A DNA stretch of 64,000 nucleotides from Polynucleobacter nymphae (GTDB lineage: Bacteria > Pseudomonadota > Gammaproteobacteria > Burkholderiales > Burkholderiaceae), in the NCBI RefSeq assembly GCF_018882155.1, contig NZ_JACVPA010000001.1:1054001-1118000 (forward strand). The letters are read 5' to 3'. Position 1 is the stretch's first letter. Every line of letters starts with the position of its first letter. Both the position numbers and the translations under genes were made by a program. Positions 9,435 to 17,304 of the stretch are shown in pieces. The notes beneath the pieces were generated by a model. It saw only the letters and a list, made by a program, of their open reading frames with translations, had not been told where the DNA came from and made no database searches.

Positions 9435-9461
9435 TAAAAAAGGCCTCGCTTAGCGAGGCCT
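9435..9461 (-). terminator. Rho-independent terminator after rpmA, abutting the obgE start
   Basis: On the minus strand, AGGCCTCGC-TAA-GCGAGGCCT (9441-9461) is a perfect 9-bp GC-rich stem with a 3-nt loop, followed by five more Ts. The obgE ATG starts within a few bases. This should end most rplU-rpmA transcripts and could hide the obgE ribosome binding site in read-through RNA. Confidence 0.88.
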
Positions 9462-9518
9462 GTTCCTAAGAGTTAAATTCGGAATAAATCTGAATCAAAC
9501 GAGTCTCAGTCAGGCGCC

Positions 9519-9779
9519 TTATGAACGCGGCAAAACTGAAACTTGGGCTTTCTTCAAAGCACCCTTAACTCCGAATTGCACTTGACCGTCAATTAAGGCG
9601 AACAAAGTGTGATCCTTACCAATGCCAACGTTTACACCAGGATGAACCTTTGTGCCACGTTGACGAATGATGATGCTGCCAGCATTAATTTGCTCGCCGC
9701 CGAATACCTTAACGCCTAGGCGTTTCGATTCTGAGTCGCGGCCGTTTCGTGTCGAGCCGCCGCCTTTTTTCTGTGCCAT
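9519..9779 (-). CDS. rpmA: 50S ribosomal protein L27
   Basis: Ribosomal protein near the peptidyl transferase centre. It has 86 residues with the typical start [20 protein letters not shown] and the conserved [18 protein letters not shown]. It follows rplU after 19 bp in the same operon, the usual arrangement, and is followed by a strong terminator. There is no N-terminal extension requiring the processing known from Firmicutes L27. Confidence 0.98.
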   Translation of the reverse strand: MAQKKGGGSTRNGRDSESKRLGVKVFGGEQINAGSIIIRQRGTKVHPGVNVGIGKDHTLFALIDGQVQFGVKGALKKAQVSVLPRS

Positions 9780-9798
9780 ATCTTTCTCCTACCCTGAA

Positions 9799-10110
9799 TT
9801 AGGCTTTAATCGTATTGATCAAAATTTCAGTGAAATTCTGACGATGGCCTTGGTGCTTTTGATAATGCTTGCGACGGCGCATCTTAAAGATTGTCACTTT
9901 ATCGTGACGTCCTTGGGAGACGACAGTGGCCATCACAGCTGCACCATTAACCAATGGATCACCTAATTTCAGTGAAGCGCCTTCGCCAACGGCGAGGACC
10001 TGGTCAAGAGTGATTTCGCTGCCGATTTCCGCTGGTATCTGTTCTATTTTCAATTTTTCACCTGCGGCAACTTTATACTGTTTGCCACCGGTTTTTATGA
10101 CCGCGTACAT
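9799..10110 (-). CDS. rplU: 50S ribosomal protein L21
   Basis: Ribosomal protein of the large subunit. Starting at the ATG at 10110 gives [14 protein letters not shown] and 103 residues, the standard length. An in-frame ATG 15 bases upstream would add MRFQT, which the family lacks, and the GAGG nine bases before 10110 supports the shorter form. The C-terminal [16 protein letters not shown] is the L21 rRNA-binding signature. It is the first gene of rplU-rpmA. Confidence 0.97.
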   Translation of the reverse strand: MYAVIKTGGKQYKVAAGEKLKIEQIPAEIGSEITLDQVLAVGEGASLKLGDPLVNGAAVMATVVSQGRHDKVTIFKMRRRKHYQKHQGHRQNFTEILINTIKA

Positions 10111-10141
10111 GGTTTGAAACCTCAATTAATATCTACATTTA

Positions 10142-10164
10142 AGCTAATCCACCCTGGATGAGCT
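10142..10164 (-). promoter_or_regulatory. Inverted repeat in the rplU leader
   Basis: AGCT-x-ATCC-(5 nt)-GGAT-x-AGCT forms an 8-bp stem with one internal mismatch, placed only a few nucleotides after the expected rplU transcript start. A 5'-terminal hairpin like this could stabilise the mRNA or serve as a ribosomal-protein autoregulatory leader; neither role can be proved from the sequence. Confidence 0.45.
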
Positions 10165-10173
10165 AAGCCCATT

Positions 10174-10202
10174 ATTATATCTTGCATGATGAGCACTGTC
10201 AA
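10174..10202 (-). promoter_or_regulatory. Full-consensus sigma-70 promoter for rplU-rpmA
   Basis: On the minus strand, TTGACA (10197-10202), a 17-bp spacer and TATAAT (10174-10179): both hexamers and the spacer match consensus exactly. The expected start is near 10167, giving a leader of about 57 nt. The -35 box lies within the first codons of the divergent ispB gene, so the two transcription units share this DNA. Confidence 0.88.
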
Positions 10203-11190
10203 AACCAATGACCTGAGCCAAATCCTGGCCCCAATTGCCCTAGATTTCAAGGCTTTAGATGGGGTGATTCGCCTTCGATTAGCTTCAAAAGTTGCCTTAA
10301 TTGACCAAATTTCCACCTATATCATTCAGGCTGGTGGGAAGCGGGTTCGCCCAGCCCTATTAATGCTGGTAGCCAAAGCCCTCAGTAGTGGCAAAGAAAC
10401 CCCGCACACCCTAGAAATGGCAGCTGTAGTTGAATTTATCCATACAGCCACCCTCCTTCATGATGATGTCGTTGATGAGTCCACCCTCCGAAGGGGTCGA
10501 GAAACCGCAAATGCCGCTTTTGGCAATGCAGCCAGCGTTCTCGTGGGGGATTTCCTCTACTCCAGAGCCTTCCAGATGATGATTGGCCCAAATGACCTGC
10601 GCGTTATGCAGATTCTGTCGGATGCTACCAATACGATTGCGGAGGGTGAAGTCTTGCAGTTGCTCAATATGAATGACCCGGAGGTAGATGAAGCAAGCTA
10701 CTTGCAAGTGATTCGCTACAAAACTGCCAAACTTTTTGAAGCATCAACCGAGCTGGGCGCAATGTTGGCTAACGCAACAGATGTGCAGTGCGAACAGGCT
10801 GCGGCATTTGGTCGCCACATTGGTACCGCATTCCAACTCATGGATGATCTATTAGATTACACCGCCAATGCAGCGCAGATGGGCAAGAATGCTGGTGATG
10901 ATTTACGTGAAGGTAAGCCGACATTACCTCTCATTTACTTGCTAGAAAATGGCAGCAATGAAGAGCGTCTTTTAGTGCGGGCAGCTATTCAACAAAATCA
11001 AGATTTGCCAGATGACGTATTTATACAAATTTTGAATGCCGTTCAAACTTCTGGTGCTTTAGATTACACCCAAGCTGCGGCCAAACGTGAAGCAGACTTG
11101 GCTTTAGCATGTATTCAAGATTTCCCAGCTAACGACGCCACATCAGCATTGCACGCCTTGTGTGAGTACTCTCTCGCTCGCCAGACTTAA
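10186..11190 (+). CDS. ispB: Octaprenyl/polyprenyl diphosphate synthase
   Basis: Long-chain trans-prenyltransferase that builds the ubiquinone side chain from FPP and IPP. The first aspartate-rich motif is LLHDDVVDE (Asp93-Asp97) and the second is LMDDLLDY (Asp220-Asp224), with GGKRVRPALLML at the N terminus. Length 334 fits the family. Two adjacent ATGs (10186, 10189) are possible starts. There is no Shine-Dalgarno sequence, and a possible -10 (TATTAT, 10173-10178) ends only 7 bases before the ATG, so the message may be nearly leaderless. It converges with the next gene across 6 bp. Confidence 0.94.
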   Translation: MMSTVKTNDLSQILAPIALDFKALDGVIRLRLASKVALIDQISTYIIQAGGKRVRPALLMLVAKALSSGKETPHTLEMAAVVEFIHTATLLHDDVVDESTLRRGRETANAAFGNAASVLVGDFLYSRAFQMMIGPNDLRVMQILSDATNTIAEGEVLQLLNMNDPEVDEASYLQVIRYKTAKLFEASTELGAMLANATDVQCEQAAAFGRHIGTAFQLMDDLLDYTANAAQMGKNAGDDLREGKPTLPLIYLLENGSNEERLLVRAAIQQNQDLPDDVFIQILNAVQTSGALDYTQAAAKREADLALACIQDFPANDATSALHALCEYSLARQT

Positions 11191-11196
11191 AAGAAA

Positions 11197-12132
11197 TTAA
11201 TTTCCGATACTTTTCATTCTCAAATCGCGTGCAGTGATACGTACCTGCTCTGCCTCTTCCCTCAAGCGTGAAATTTCTTGCGCAGATAATCTTTCCAGAT
11301 TTGAGTAATCCAATTTCCATGAGGGGTCTGCAGACCAGATCAATGGTGACTGCACAGTCGTGCGCGGTGTAGAGGCCGATTCTAAAAGACATAGTGCTAA
11401 CTCAAAGTTCAGCGCCTGAGAATCAAGATCATTAGGCTTTGCTGCGGCATTTCCCAGAGGGAAATCACTAAACAAGAATCTTGGTACTCCGCAATATTCA
11501 ACAATATCTTTTGCAGCGCCCATCACAACCGTAGAAATACCGTTTGCCTCTAGATACCGTGCTAACAAACTTTGACTCTGATGACATATCGGGCAATTCG
11601 GAATTAAAACTGCGACATCCACTTTGTCAGCACGCAACATTTCCAAAATGAGTGGTGCATCTATTTCTAAAGTATGCCGCTGGCTACGATTCGTCGGTAA
11701 ACCATAAAAATTCGGTGACAGCGCTTTCACTCTTCTAGTCTGAACTGCTTGTTTGGATATCGCTAAGGGAAACCAACAAGCACTATCTTCCATATTGGCA
11801 TTTTTACGATCAATACCTACGTGAGCAATTCTTAAATCGATATCAGCATCCACAGAGTTTTGATAAGGCTGGTAAAACTTTGCGGTAGCGTTGTAAGACG
11901 CACCTGGGCCTTGAAGACCTTTATTGGGGTCATAAGGAACAGCGGTTGTAATGAGGCCCAACACAGATTGATTTAATGGTTTTTGCAGTGCTGTAAATGG
12001 CGCTTCAATGTAATGTGCCCAGATATAAGGGTTCTCATAGCCCAAGCCCAGGTAATAACTTCGGGTACGCTCAATATAGCGAATGGGCTGATCCAATTCT
12101 GGTGCAAAAGTAAGCTCAGAAGCCTTAGACAT
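11197..12132 (-). CDS. GrdB/PrdB-like (glycine/D-proline reductase B family) protein, Cys form
   Basis: Resembles the B-component family of glycine/sarcosine/betaine and D-proline reductases, annotated in Burkholderiales as 'selenoprotein B family'. The recognisable block is VAVLIPNCPICHQSQSLLAR (residues 174-192), then YLEANGISTVVM and VPRFLFSDFPLGN. Where GrdB has UxxCxxC with selenocysteine first, this protein has Cys180-Pro-Ile-Cys183 and Ser at the third position. An upstream block DLRIAHVGIDRKN also fits the family. There is no in-frame TGA, so it is not a selenoprotein. The substrate is unknown. It is divergent from the FAA-hydrolase-family gene across 55 bp, which suggests shared regulation. 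Confidence 0.65.
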   Translation of the reverse strand: MSKASELTFAPELDQPIRYIERTRSYYLGLGYENPYIWAHYIEAPFTALQKPLNQSVLGLITTAVPYDPNKGLQGPGASYNATAKFYQPYQNSVDADIDLRIAHVGIDRKNANMEDSACWFPLAISKQAVQTRRVKALSPNFYGLPTNRSQRHTLEIDAPLILEMLRADKVDVAVLIPNCPICHQSQSLLARYLEANGISTVVMGAAKDIVEYCGVPRFLFSDFPLGNAAAKPNDLDSQALNFELALCLLESASTPRTTVQSPLIWSADPSWKLDYSNLERLSAQEISRLREEAEQVRITARDLRMKSIGN

Positions 12133-12187
12133 CAGTTGATCCCTGTAAGATATTGCCTATCAAATATTAACTTCACAGGAACTCATT

Positions 12188-12955
12188 ATGGCTCATTGGC
12201 TTAGATTTCAGCATCAAGGGAAAAGTGGTTTGGGACAGTTGCAGGGCGAGCAAATCGCGGTTTATTCGGGCGACTTGTTCAAAGATCCAAAACCTACGGG
12301 TGAAACCCTCAAATTAGCCGATGTCACGATTGATATCCCGTGCATCCCATCAAAAATGGTTGCAATGGTGGATAACTTCCATGCACTTGTTACCAAACTG
12401 GAGCACGCAGTACCAGCCGAACCTTTGTACTTCCTTAAAGGAAATAACTCCTTTTTAGCCGCCAATCAAATTGTTCGTACACCTAAGTCCTACTCTGGCA
12501 AAGTGGTTTATGAGGGTGAGCTTGGAATCGTAATTGGCAAGCACGTCCATGAAGCTGACGAAGCTGAAGCTGCAAAAGCGATTTTTGGTTACACCTGCAT
12601 TAATGATGTCACCGCTATTGAAATACTCAACCGTGATCCAGGTTATGCGCAATGGACACGCTCCAAGAGCTTCAATACCTTTGGTGTCTTTGGCCCTTAC
12701 ATCACTACCGGTGTAGATCCAAACAAATTAATTATTAAGACCATTCTCAATGATCAAGAGCGTCAAAACTATCCGATTGCAGATATGATTTTCCCGCCAG
12801 CAAAATTAGTCAGCCTAATTTCGCAAGATGTTCCGCTGCAGGCAGGTGACATCATCGCTTGTGGCACCTCAGTGGGGGTTGGCTCAATGAAACCTGGTAG
12901 CAATGTCAGCATCATCATAGATGGTGTTGGTCGCCTCGATAATCGCTTCGAATAA
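12188..12955 (+). CDS. Fumarylacetoacetate hydrolase-family protein
   Basis: Member of the FAH superfamily (hydrolases, decarboxylases and isomerases acting on beta-keto acids). The metal site fits: VVYEGELGIVIGKHV supplies Glu109 and Glu111, and GYTCINDVTA supplies Asp140. It has 255 residues, close to the short single-domain subgroup. The ATG has AGGAA six bases upstream. It faces the GrdB-like gene head to head and is followed by a strong bidirectional terminator. A role in an organic- or aromatic-acid pathway is likely, but the substrate cannot be read from the sequence. Confidence 0.88.
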   Translation: MAHWLRFQHQGKSGLGQLQGEQIAVYSGDLFKDPKPTGETLKLADVTIDIPCIPSKMVAMVDNFHALVTKLEHAVPAEPLYFLKGNNSFLAANQIVRTPKSYSGKVVYEGELGIVIGKHVHEADEAEAAKAIFGYTCINDVTAIEILNRDPGYAQWTRSKSFNTFGVFGPYITTGVDPNKLIIKTILNDQERQNYPIADMIFPPAKLVSLISQDVPLQAGDIIACGTSVGVGSMKPGSNVSIIIDGVGRLDNRFE

Positions 12956-12973
12956 TACCGCCATCCTTTCAAC

Positions 12974-13009
12974 AAAAAGCCTTGCTATATTGAGTAGCAA
13001 GGCTTTTTT
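12974..13009. terminator. Bidirectional Rho-independent terminator
   Basis: A perfect 14-bp inverted repeat: AAAAAGCCTTGCTA (12974-12987), a 7-nt loop, then TAGCAAGGCTTTTT (12995-13008) plus one further T. A-tracts and T-tracts flank the GC core on both strands. It separates the convergent FAA-family gene (plus) and the ketopantoate-reductase-family gene (minus). Confidence 0.93.
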
Positions 13010-13043
13010 AATGCTGAAAATTGACTACGTATTTTTTTGTTAC

Positions 13044-14063
13044 TTAATAACCTGAAACAGATGGCAAGGCCAAGCTGCCTTTAGAGGCCTGCACGTTTTC
13101 ATCCAAATACTTTGTCAAAGCAAAGACAGCATTCAAACAAGGTGTTGGTGTTTGCGTAATCTTACCCAACTCAATCGCGGAGCCCAACAGCGCATCGATC
13201 TCTAAGCTGCGACCAGCCTCTAAGTCTTGCAACATCGAAGTCTTATGCCTACCCACTTTTTCAGCGCCTGCAATACGACGCTCAATATCAACCCGGAAGG
13301 TGACACCCAACTTTTCTGCAACAGTTTGCGCTTCAGCCATCATGTTGCGTGCTAATTCTTTAGTCAATGGATATTGGCAAATGCCTTCCAAAGTTCCATG
13401 CGTTAGAGCGCTGATTGGATTAAAAGTCATGTTGCCCCACAACTTAAGCCAAATCTCTGAACGAATGTCTTCCAAAATAGGTGACTTAAATCCAGCTGCG
13501 CCCATCATCTCTGATATCTTCTGAATCCGCTCTGTAGGCTTACCATCCAACTCACCCAACGGGAAACGATTTCCCTCTACGTGACGAATCACACCGGGCG
13601 CTTGAGTAAAGGTTGCAGGGTAAACAACGCAACCAATAATATTGCTTGGGTTAATCGCATTCTTGGCTACGCCACCTGCATCAACTGTCTCAACCGAATG
13701 ATCTTGATACTCACCGCCGAGCTTTTGGAAATACCACCAAGGAATACCATTTTGCATCGGAATTAAAATAGTCTCTGGGCCCATGATGGCTGCTAAGTCA
13801 TCAATAATCGGCTCAACTTGATGTGCCTTAACCGCTAACATCACTACGTCTGGGGCTTCAACGTCTCTAATTTTTTCAACTGCCTTCACTTCAGCTACCA
13901 AAGGCTCTGGCTGGTCGTCCATGATTAATGCCAAGCCACGTTCCTTGATTGCCGCTAAAGTTGCGCCGCGTGCTACAACGGTTACTTCATTGCCAGCTCG
14001 CGCCAACATGACAGCGAGGTAGCCGCCAATTGCGCCACCGCCGCCAATTACACAGATTTTCAT
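13044..14063 (-). CDS. Ketopantoate reductase-family (ApbA/PanE-like) dehydrogenase
   Basis: NAD(P)H-dependent oxidoreductase of the 2-dehydropantoate 2-reductase family. The N-terminal Rossmann motif is VIGGGGAIGGYLAVMLA. The C-terminal catalytic region SEIWLKLWGNMTFNPISALT carries the lysine and asparagine typical of PanE. At 339 residues it is longer than E. coli PanE (303). The family includes many paralogues with other 2-keto acid substrates, and no other pantothenate gene lies nearby, so I do not assign panE. It lies downstream of the symporter on the same strand, with a 19-nt inverted repeat between them. Confidence 0.85.
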   Translation of the reverse strand: MKICVIGGGGAIGGYLAVMLARAGNEVTVVARGATLAAIKERGLALIMDDQPEPLVAEVKAVEKIRDVEAPDVVMLAVKAHQVEPIIDDLAAIMGPETILIPMQNGIPWWYFQKLGGEYQDHSVETVDAGGVAKNAINPSNIIGCVVYPATFTQAPGVIRHVEGNRFPLGELDGKPTERIQKISEMMGAAGFKSPILEDIRSEIWLKLWGNMTFNPISALTHGTLEGICQYPLTKELARNMMAEAQTVAEKLGVTFRVDIERRIAGAEKVGRHKTSMLQDLEAGRSLEIDALLGSAIELGKITQTPTPCLNAVFALTKYLDENVQASKGSLALPSVSGY

Positions 14064-14140
14064 AGGAACCTTATAAGAATAAATAAATTTTGTATTAGTT
14101 AAATATTAGATGAGAATATTTTGTGGCACAACACATTTGA

Positions 14141-14159
14141 TTGCCTAATATTTAGGCAA
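14141..14159. repeat. Inverted repeat between the symporter and PanE-like genes
   Basis: TTGCCTAA (14141-14148), TAT, TTAGGCAA (14152-14159): a perfect 8-bp inverted repeat with a 3-nt spacer, in a 104-bp AT-rich gap. No T-tract follows on the minus strand, so it is not a standard terminator. It could be a regulator site for the PanE-like gene or an RNA stem limiting read-through. Confidence 0.5.
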
Positions 14160-14167
14160 AAGAGAAT

Positions 14168-15583
14168 TTAGACTGGCTTAAGTAGATCTTTAGAGACATG
14201 GCTGCCTAAGACCATCCCCATAATGCTAGCCAATAAGCCCGCTAACTGTGGCGGCAAAATAGCATTTGGCGCCAAAATTTCGCAACTGATCCATACGGCC
14301 AGACCGCAGACTACCGACAGCAGACCACCCAAAGAATTTGCTTTTGGCCAGTACACCCCAAATGCTAGAGGCACAAATGCTGCAACTAAGGTTACCTTAT
14401 ACGCACTCTCAACCATCTTGAAAATCGATAGCTGAGAATTAATAGCAAAGAAAGTAACCACTACAGAAAAACATAAGACAGTGATACGCATGATTTTTAG
14501 CAACTCTTGGTCAGTTAAGTGTTTAAAAAATCCTCTCACAATATTTTCTGCAAACGTTACCGACGGGGCGAGCAACGTTGCACTAGCGCAACTCTTAATT
14601 GCCGATAGCAGAGCTCCAAAGAACATCACCTGCGCAAGTAATGGTGCATGATTCAGAATCAATTTTGGCAGAATCATCTGTGGATCAGTATGCAAATACT
14701 GCTTCACTAAATCTGGACTAATCAGTGTTGCCGAATACGCCAAATACATTGGCACAAAAGCAAAAATAAAGTAAAGGACACCACCTAAGATTGCCGCCTG
14801 TACAGCAATGTTGACGTTCTTAGAGGAGGTGATGCGTTGAAAAACATCCTGCTGAGGAATTGAGCCAAGCATCATGGTGCATAAAGCAGCAACAAAACCC
14901 AATATGGAAGCCAGATTCATATCTGGCCAGAAGTTACTAAATTGCCCTGCGGCAGCTGCATGCTCAATGACGACAGCAACTCCACCAGTTTGCCCAGCCA
15001 TCTCTCCGCCGATATAGAGCATACCAATCACGATAATGATCATTTGAATAAAGTCGGTAATCGCAACCGACCACATACCGCCAAATAAGGTGTAAATCAA
15101 CACACTGCCAGCACCAATAATCATGCCACCCGTCTGAGAGATGCCGCCATCAGACACCACATTAAATACGAGACCTAAAGCTTTAATTTGTGCAGCAACC
15201 CAACCTAAATAAGAGACCACAATACAAAGTGTCACCAATACTTCAACGGTGCGTCCATACTTTTCACGAAAGAAATCGCCAATGGTAAGCATGCGGCGGT
15301 TATAGAGATGGCGCGCAAAAAAGAGGCCAACTAAAATTAAACACATGGAAGAGCCGAAAGGGTCGGCAACGACGCCACCTAAACCCTCTTTTAAAAAAGT
15401 AGCAGGCACACCTAAAACTGTTTCGGAACCAAACCAAGTAGCAAAAACAGTTGCCGTAACAATTGGCAGCGGAAGGCTATGGCCAGCAGCAGCAAAGTCA
15501 GCGGTATTTTTAACCCGTAAGGCAGCCCATAATCCAATGCCAATGGATATAAGCCAATAAATGATGACGAACCAAATGAGCAC
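14168..15583 (-). CDS. Sodium:solute symporter family (SSS) transporter
   Basis: Inner membrane permease of 471 residues with about 13 hydrophobic helices, typical of the SSS/PutP fold. Family features include FAAAGHSLPLPIVTATVFATWFG near the N terminus and the central ITDFIQMIIIVIGMLYIGGE. It should take up an organic solute with Na+; the substrate cannot be read from the sequence. The PanE-like gene follows on the same strand, and the GrdB-like/FAA-like pair lies beyond it, so a linked organic-acid uptake and catabolism role is an inference from position. The start MLIWFVIIYW leaves a normal first helix. Confidence 0.9.
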   Translation of the reverse strand: MLIWFVIIYWLISIGIGLWAALRVKNTADFAAAGHSLPLPIVTATVFATWFGSETVLGVPATFLKEGLGGVVADPFGSSMCLILVGLFFARHLYNRRMLTIGDFFREKYGRTVEVLVTLCIVVSYLGWVAAQIKALGLVFNVVSDGGISQTGGMIIGAGSVLIYTLFGGMWSVAITDFIQMIIIVIGMLYIGGEMAGQTGGVAVVIEHAAAAGQFSNFWPDMNLASILGFVAALCTMMLGSIPQQDVFQRITSSKNVNIAVQAAILGGVLYFIFAFVPMYLAYSATLISPDLVKQYLHTDPQMILPKLILNHAPLLAQVMFFGALLSAIKSCASATLLAPSVTFAENIVRGFFKHLTDQELLKIMRITVLCFSVVVTFFAINSQLSIFKMVESAYKVTLVAAFVPLAFGVYWPKANSLGGLLSVVCGLAVWISCEILAPNAILPPQLAGLLASIMGMVLGSHVSKDLLKPV

Positions 15584-15690
15584 GCCCTATTTCTCCTTAC
15601 ATAATTTGGTGAAATTATATGGCCATGTCACTTTTACTAGTAAGGGAATTTGTACTAATTTAGGGCACGCCACTCTGACATAATCCAAGG

Positions 15691-16671
15691 GTGAACCTAT
15701 CTCAAATGAGCCTTAGCGGAAACCCGAGCACAGATATGGCTTATCAAAAAGCTATTTTGGGCTCAGTCTCCCGCACCTTTGCTCTTACTATCCCGCTTTT
15801 ACCCCCCATGATTGCAAAAGTGGTGGGTAATACGTATTTGCTTTGCCGAATTGTTGACACTATTGAAGATGCAGCAGATTTGAGTCCGGAGACCAAGCAA
15901 AATCTTTCTCAATTATTTTTAGATGCAGTCCTGGGGAAGGCGTCCGTTGAGTCTTTTGTAGAGCCCTGCCTAAAGGCCCTAAATCATTACGGCAATCAAG
16001 ATGAGTTAGATCTGATTGCCCACACCCCAACCGTTTTACGAATTTTGCATACTTGCTCTCAGGATGATCAGGCGGCAGTCAGTCGCTGTATCTCGATCAT
16101 GTCAGAAGGTATGTCTTATTTTCATGGCAAACAAACTCAGGCAGGTCTAAAAGACTTAGGTGAGTTTGAGAAATATTGTTATGTTGTTGCGGGCGTAGTG
16201 GGAGAACTTCTAACCACTATTTTTAGCAATCACTCGGCTGCATTTGCAAAAAACATCAAGGGTCACGATGAACTCGCTCTTGCCTTTGGTCAAGCCCTAC
16301 AAATGACCAATATTTTGAAAGATTCACCCGAAGATCACGCACGTGGCGTATCTTGGAAGCCTGCTGATATCAGTCAAAAAGGGCTTTTAAAGATTTCCTA
16401 TCAAAAACTCCAAGACTCCCTAAGCTACATTCTTCTCATTCCAAAAGAAGAGCTCGGAATGCGGCGTTTTTGCTTCTTGGCCTTTGGCTTAGCAGTAATG
16501 ACGCTTTCACAGATTGCCAAACGCGAAGAATTTAGTAATCAAGATGAGGTGAAGCTCTCTAGAAAGACGGTAATGGCTTTTTACACCTTCACTCAATTTG
16601 CAGTAAAAAGTGATGCGCTCATGCAGATCTTTTTTAATACATTTTCCACAGCTCTCAGAAAAGCAATCTGA
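15691..16671 (+). CDS. Squalene/phytoene synthase family protein, squalene-synthase-like
   Basis: Head-to-head prenyl condensing enzyme. Both Asp-rich motifs that bind FPP-Mg are present: DTIEDAAD (56-63) and LKDSPEDHARG (209-219). The segment YCYVVAGVVGELLT and QALQMTNILKD follow the farnesyl-diphosphate farnesyltransferase pattern more than the phytoene synthase one. Length is 326 from a GTG at 15691 that has AAGG directly adjacent; ATGs at 15706 and 15736 are alternative starts. No hopanoid (hpn) or carotenoid (crt) gene is in the window, so the product and its use are uncertain. Confidence 0.82.
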   Translation: MNLSQMSLSGNPSTDMAYQKAILGSVSRTFALTIPLLPPMIAKVVGNTYLLCRIVDTIEDAADLSPETKQNLSQLFLDAVLGKASVESFVEPCLKALNHYGNQDELDLIAHTPTVLRILHTCSQDDQAAVSRCISIMSEGMSYFHGKQTQAGLKDLGEFEKYCYVVAGVVGELLTTIFSNHSAAFAKNIKGHDELALAFGQALQMTNILKDSPEDHARGVSWKPADISQKGLLKISYQKLQDSLSYILLIPKEELGMRRFCFLAFGLAVMTLSQIAKREEFSNQDEVKLSRKTVMAFYTFTQFAVKSDALMQIFFNTFSTALRKAI

Positions 16672-16673
16672 GA

Positions 16674-17186
16674 TTACAGCGCGCCCTCGTGGATTAAAAG
16701 CCATAATTTGATTTGGCGATATAAACCCGGCGCATTTTCCTTCATAAAACCCCCAATCCCTTGTGCAGAAACGACTCGGTGACACGGTGCGATTAAGGGA
16801 TAGGGATTAGCACCACATGCCGTTCCCACTGCACGCGGACCGCTCTTAAGCTTTTTTGCAATCTCGCCATAGGTTTTGGTTTTGCCAACTGGTATGGCCT
16901 GAATGCTTCTCCACACCCTTTGCTGATGCTCGGTTCCTAATGGCTTTAACGGCAGATCAAGCTGATGATGCGCATTCCGAAAGTAGGCTTTGAACTGCTT
17001 TTCGGCCTCTCTTGCTAATTGGTTTTTAGGGCTCACTAAGCTGGCGGAAGTGGGCAGGTAATCAATTCTAGATAACATCAAACTGCCATCAACCAGCTCA
17101 GTCAAAATACCCAATCTTCCAAAAGGGGCTGCAATGACGCAATATTGAGCGCTATCTGAGAAAGCTTGTTTTTTAACTGGGGCCAT
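16674..17186 (-). CDS. ogt: Methylated-DNA--protein-cysteine methyltransferase
   Basis: Suicide repair protein that moves the alkyl group of O6-alkylguanine or O4-alkylthymine onto its own cysteine. The active site is PCHRV with Cys135, preceded by the helix-turn-helix segment RVWRSIQAIPVGKTKTYGEI and the Arg finger region SGPRAVGTACGANP. It has 170 residues and no Ada-type N-terminal domain. It converges with the squalene-synthase-like gene, only 2 bp between stop codons. Confidence 0.94.
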   Translation of the reverse strand: MAPVKKQAFSDSAQYCVIAAPFGRLGILTELVDGSLMLSRIDYLPTSASLVSPKNQLAREAEKQFKAYFRNAHHQLDLPLKPLGTEHQQRVWRSIQAIPVGKTKTYGEIAKKLKSGPRAVGTACGANPYPLIAPCHRVVSAQGIGGFMKENAPGLYRQIKLWLLIHEGAL

Positions 17187-17304
17187 TAGTAGTGATTCTC
17201 ACATAATTAAACACTGAAGACGACACTACTTTCTTTCATATCTATAGCATGTGAAATGCCACTTTGCTATATTGATTCATCCTTACTTTTTGCAGGCAGC
17301 CCCC

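Noticed and set aside
11197..12132. GrdB-like gene as a selenoprotein
   Set aside because: The selenocysteine position is an ordinary Cys codon and no in-frame TGA is present.
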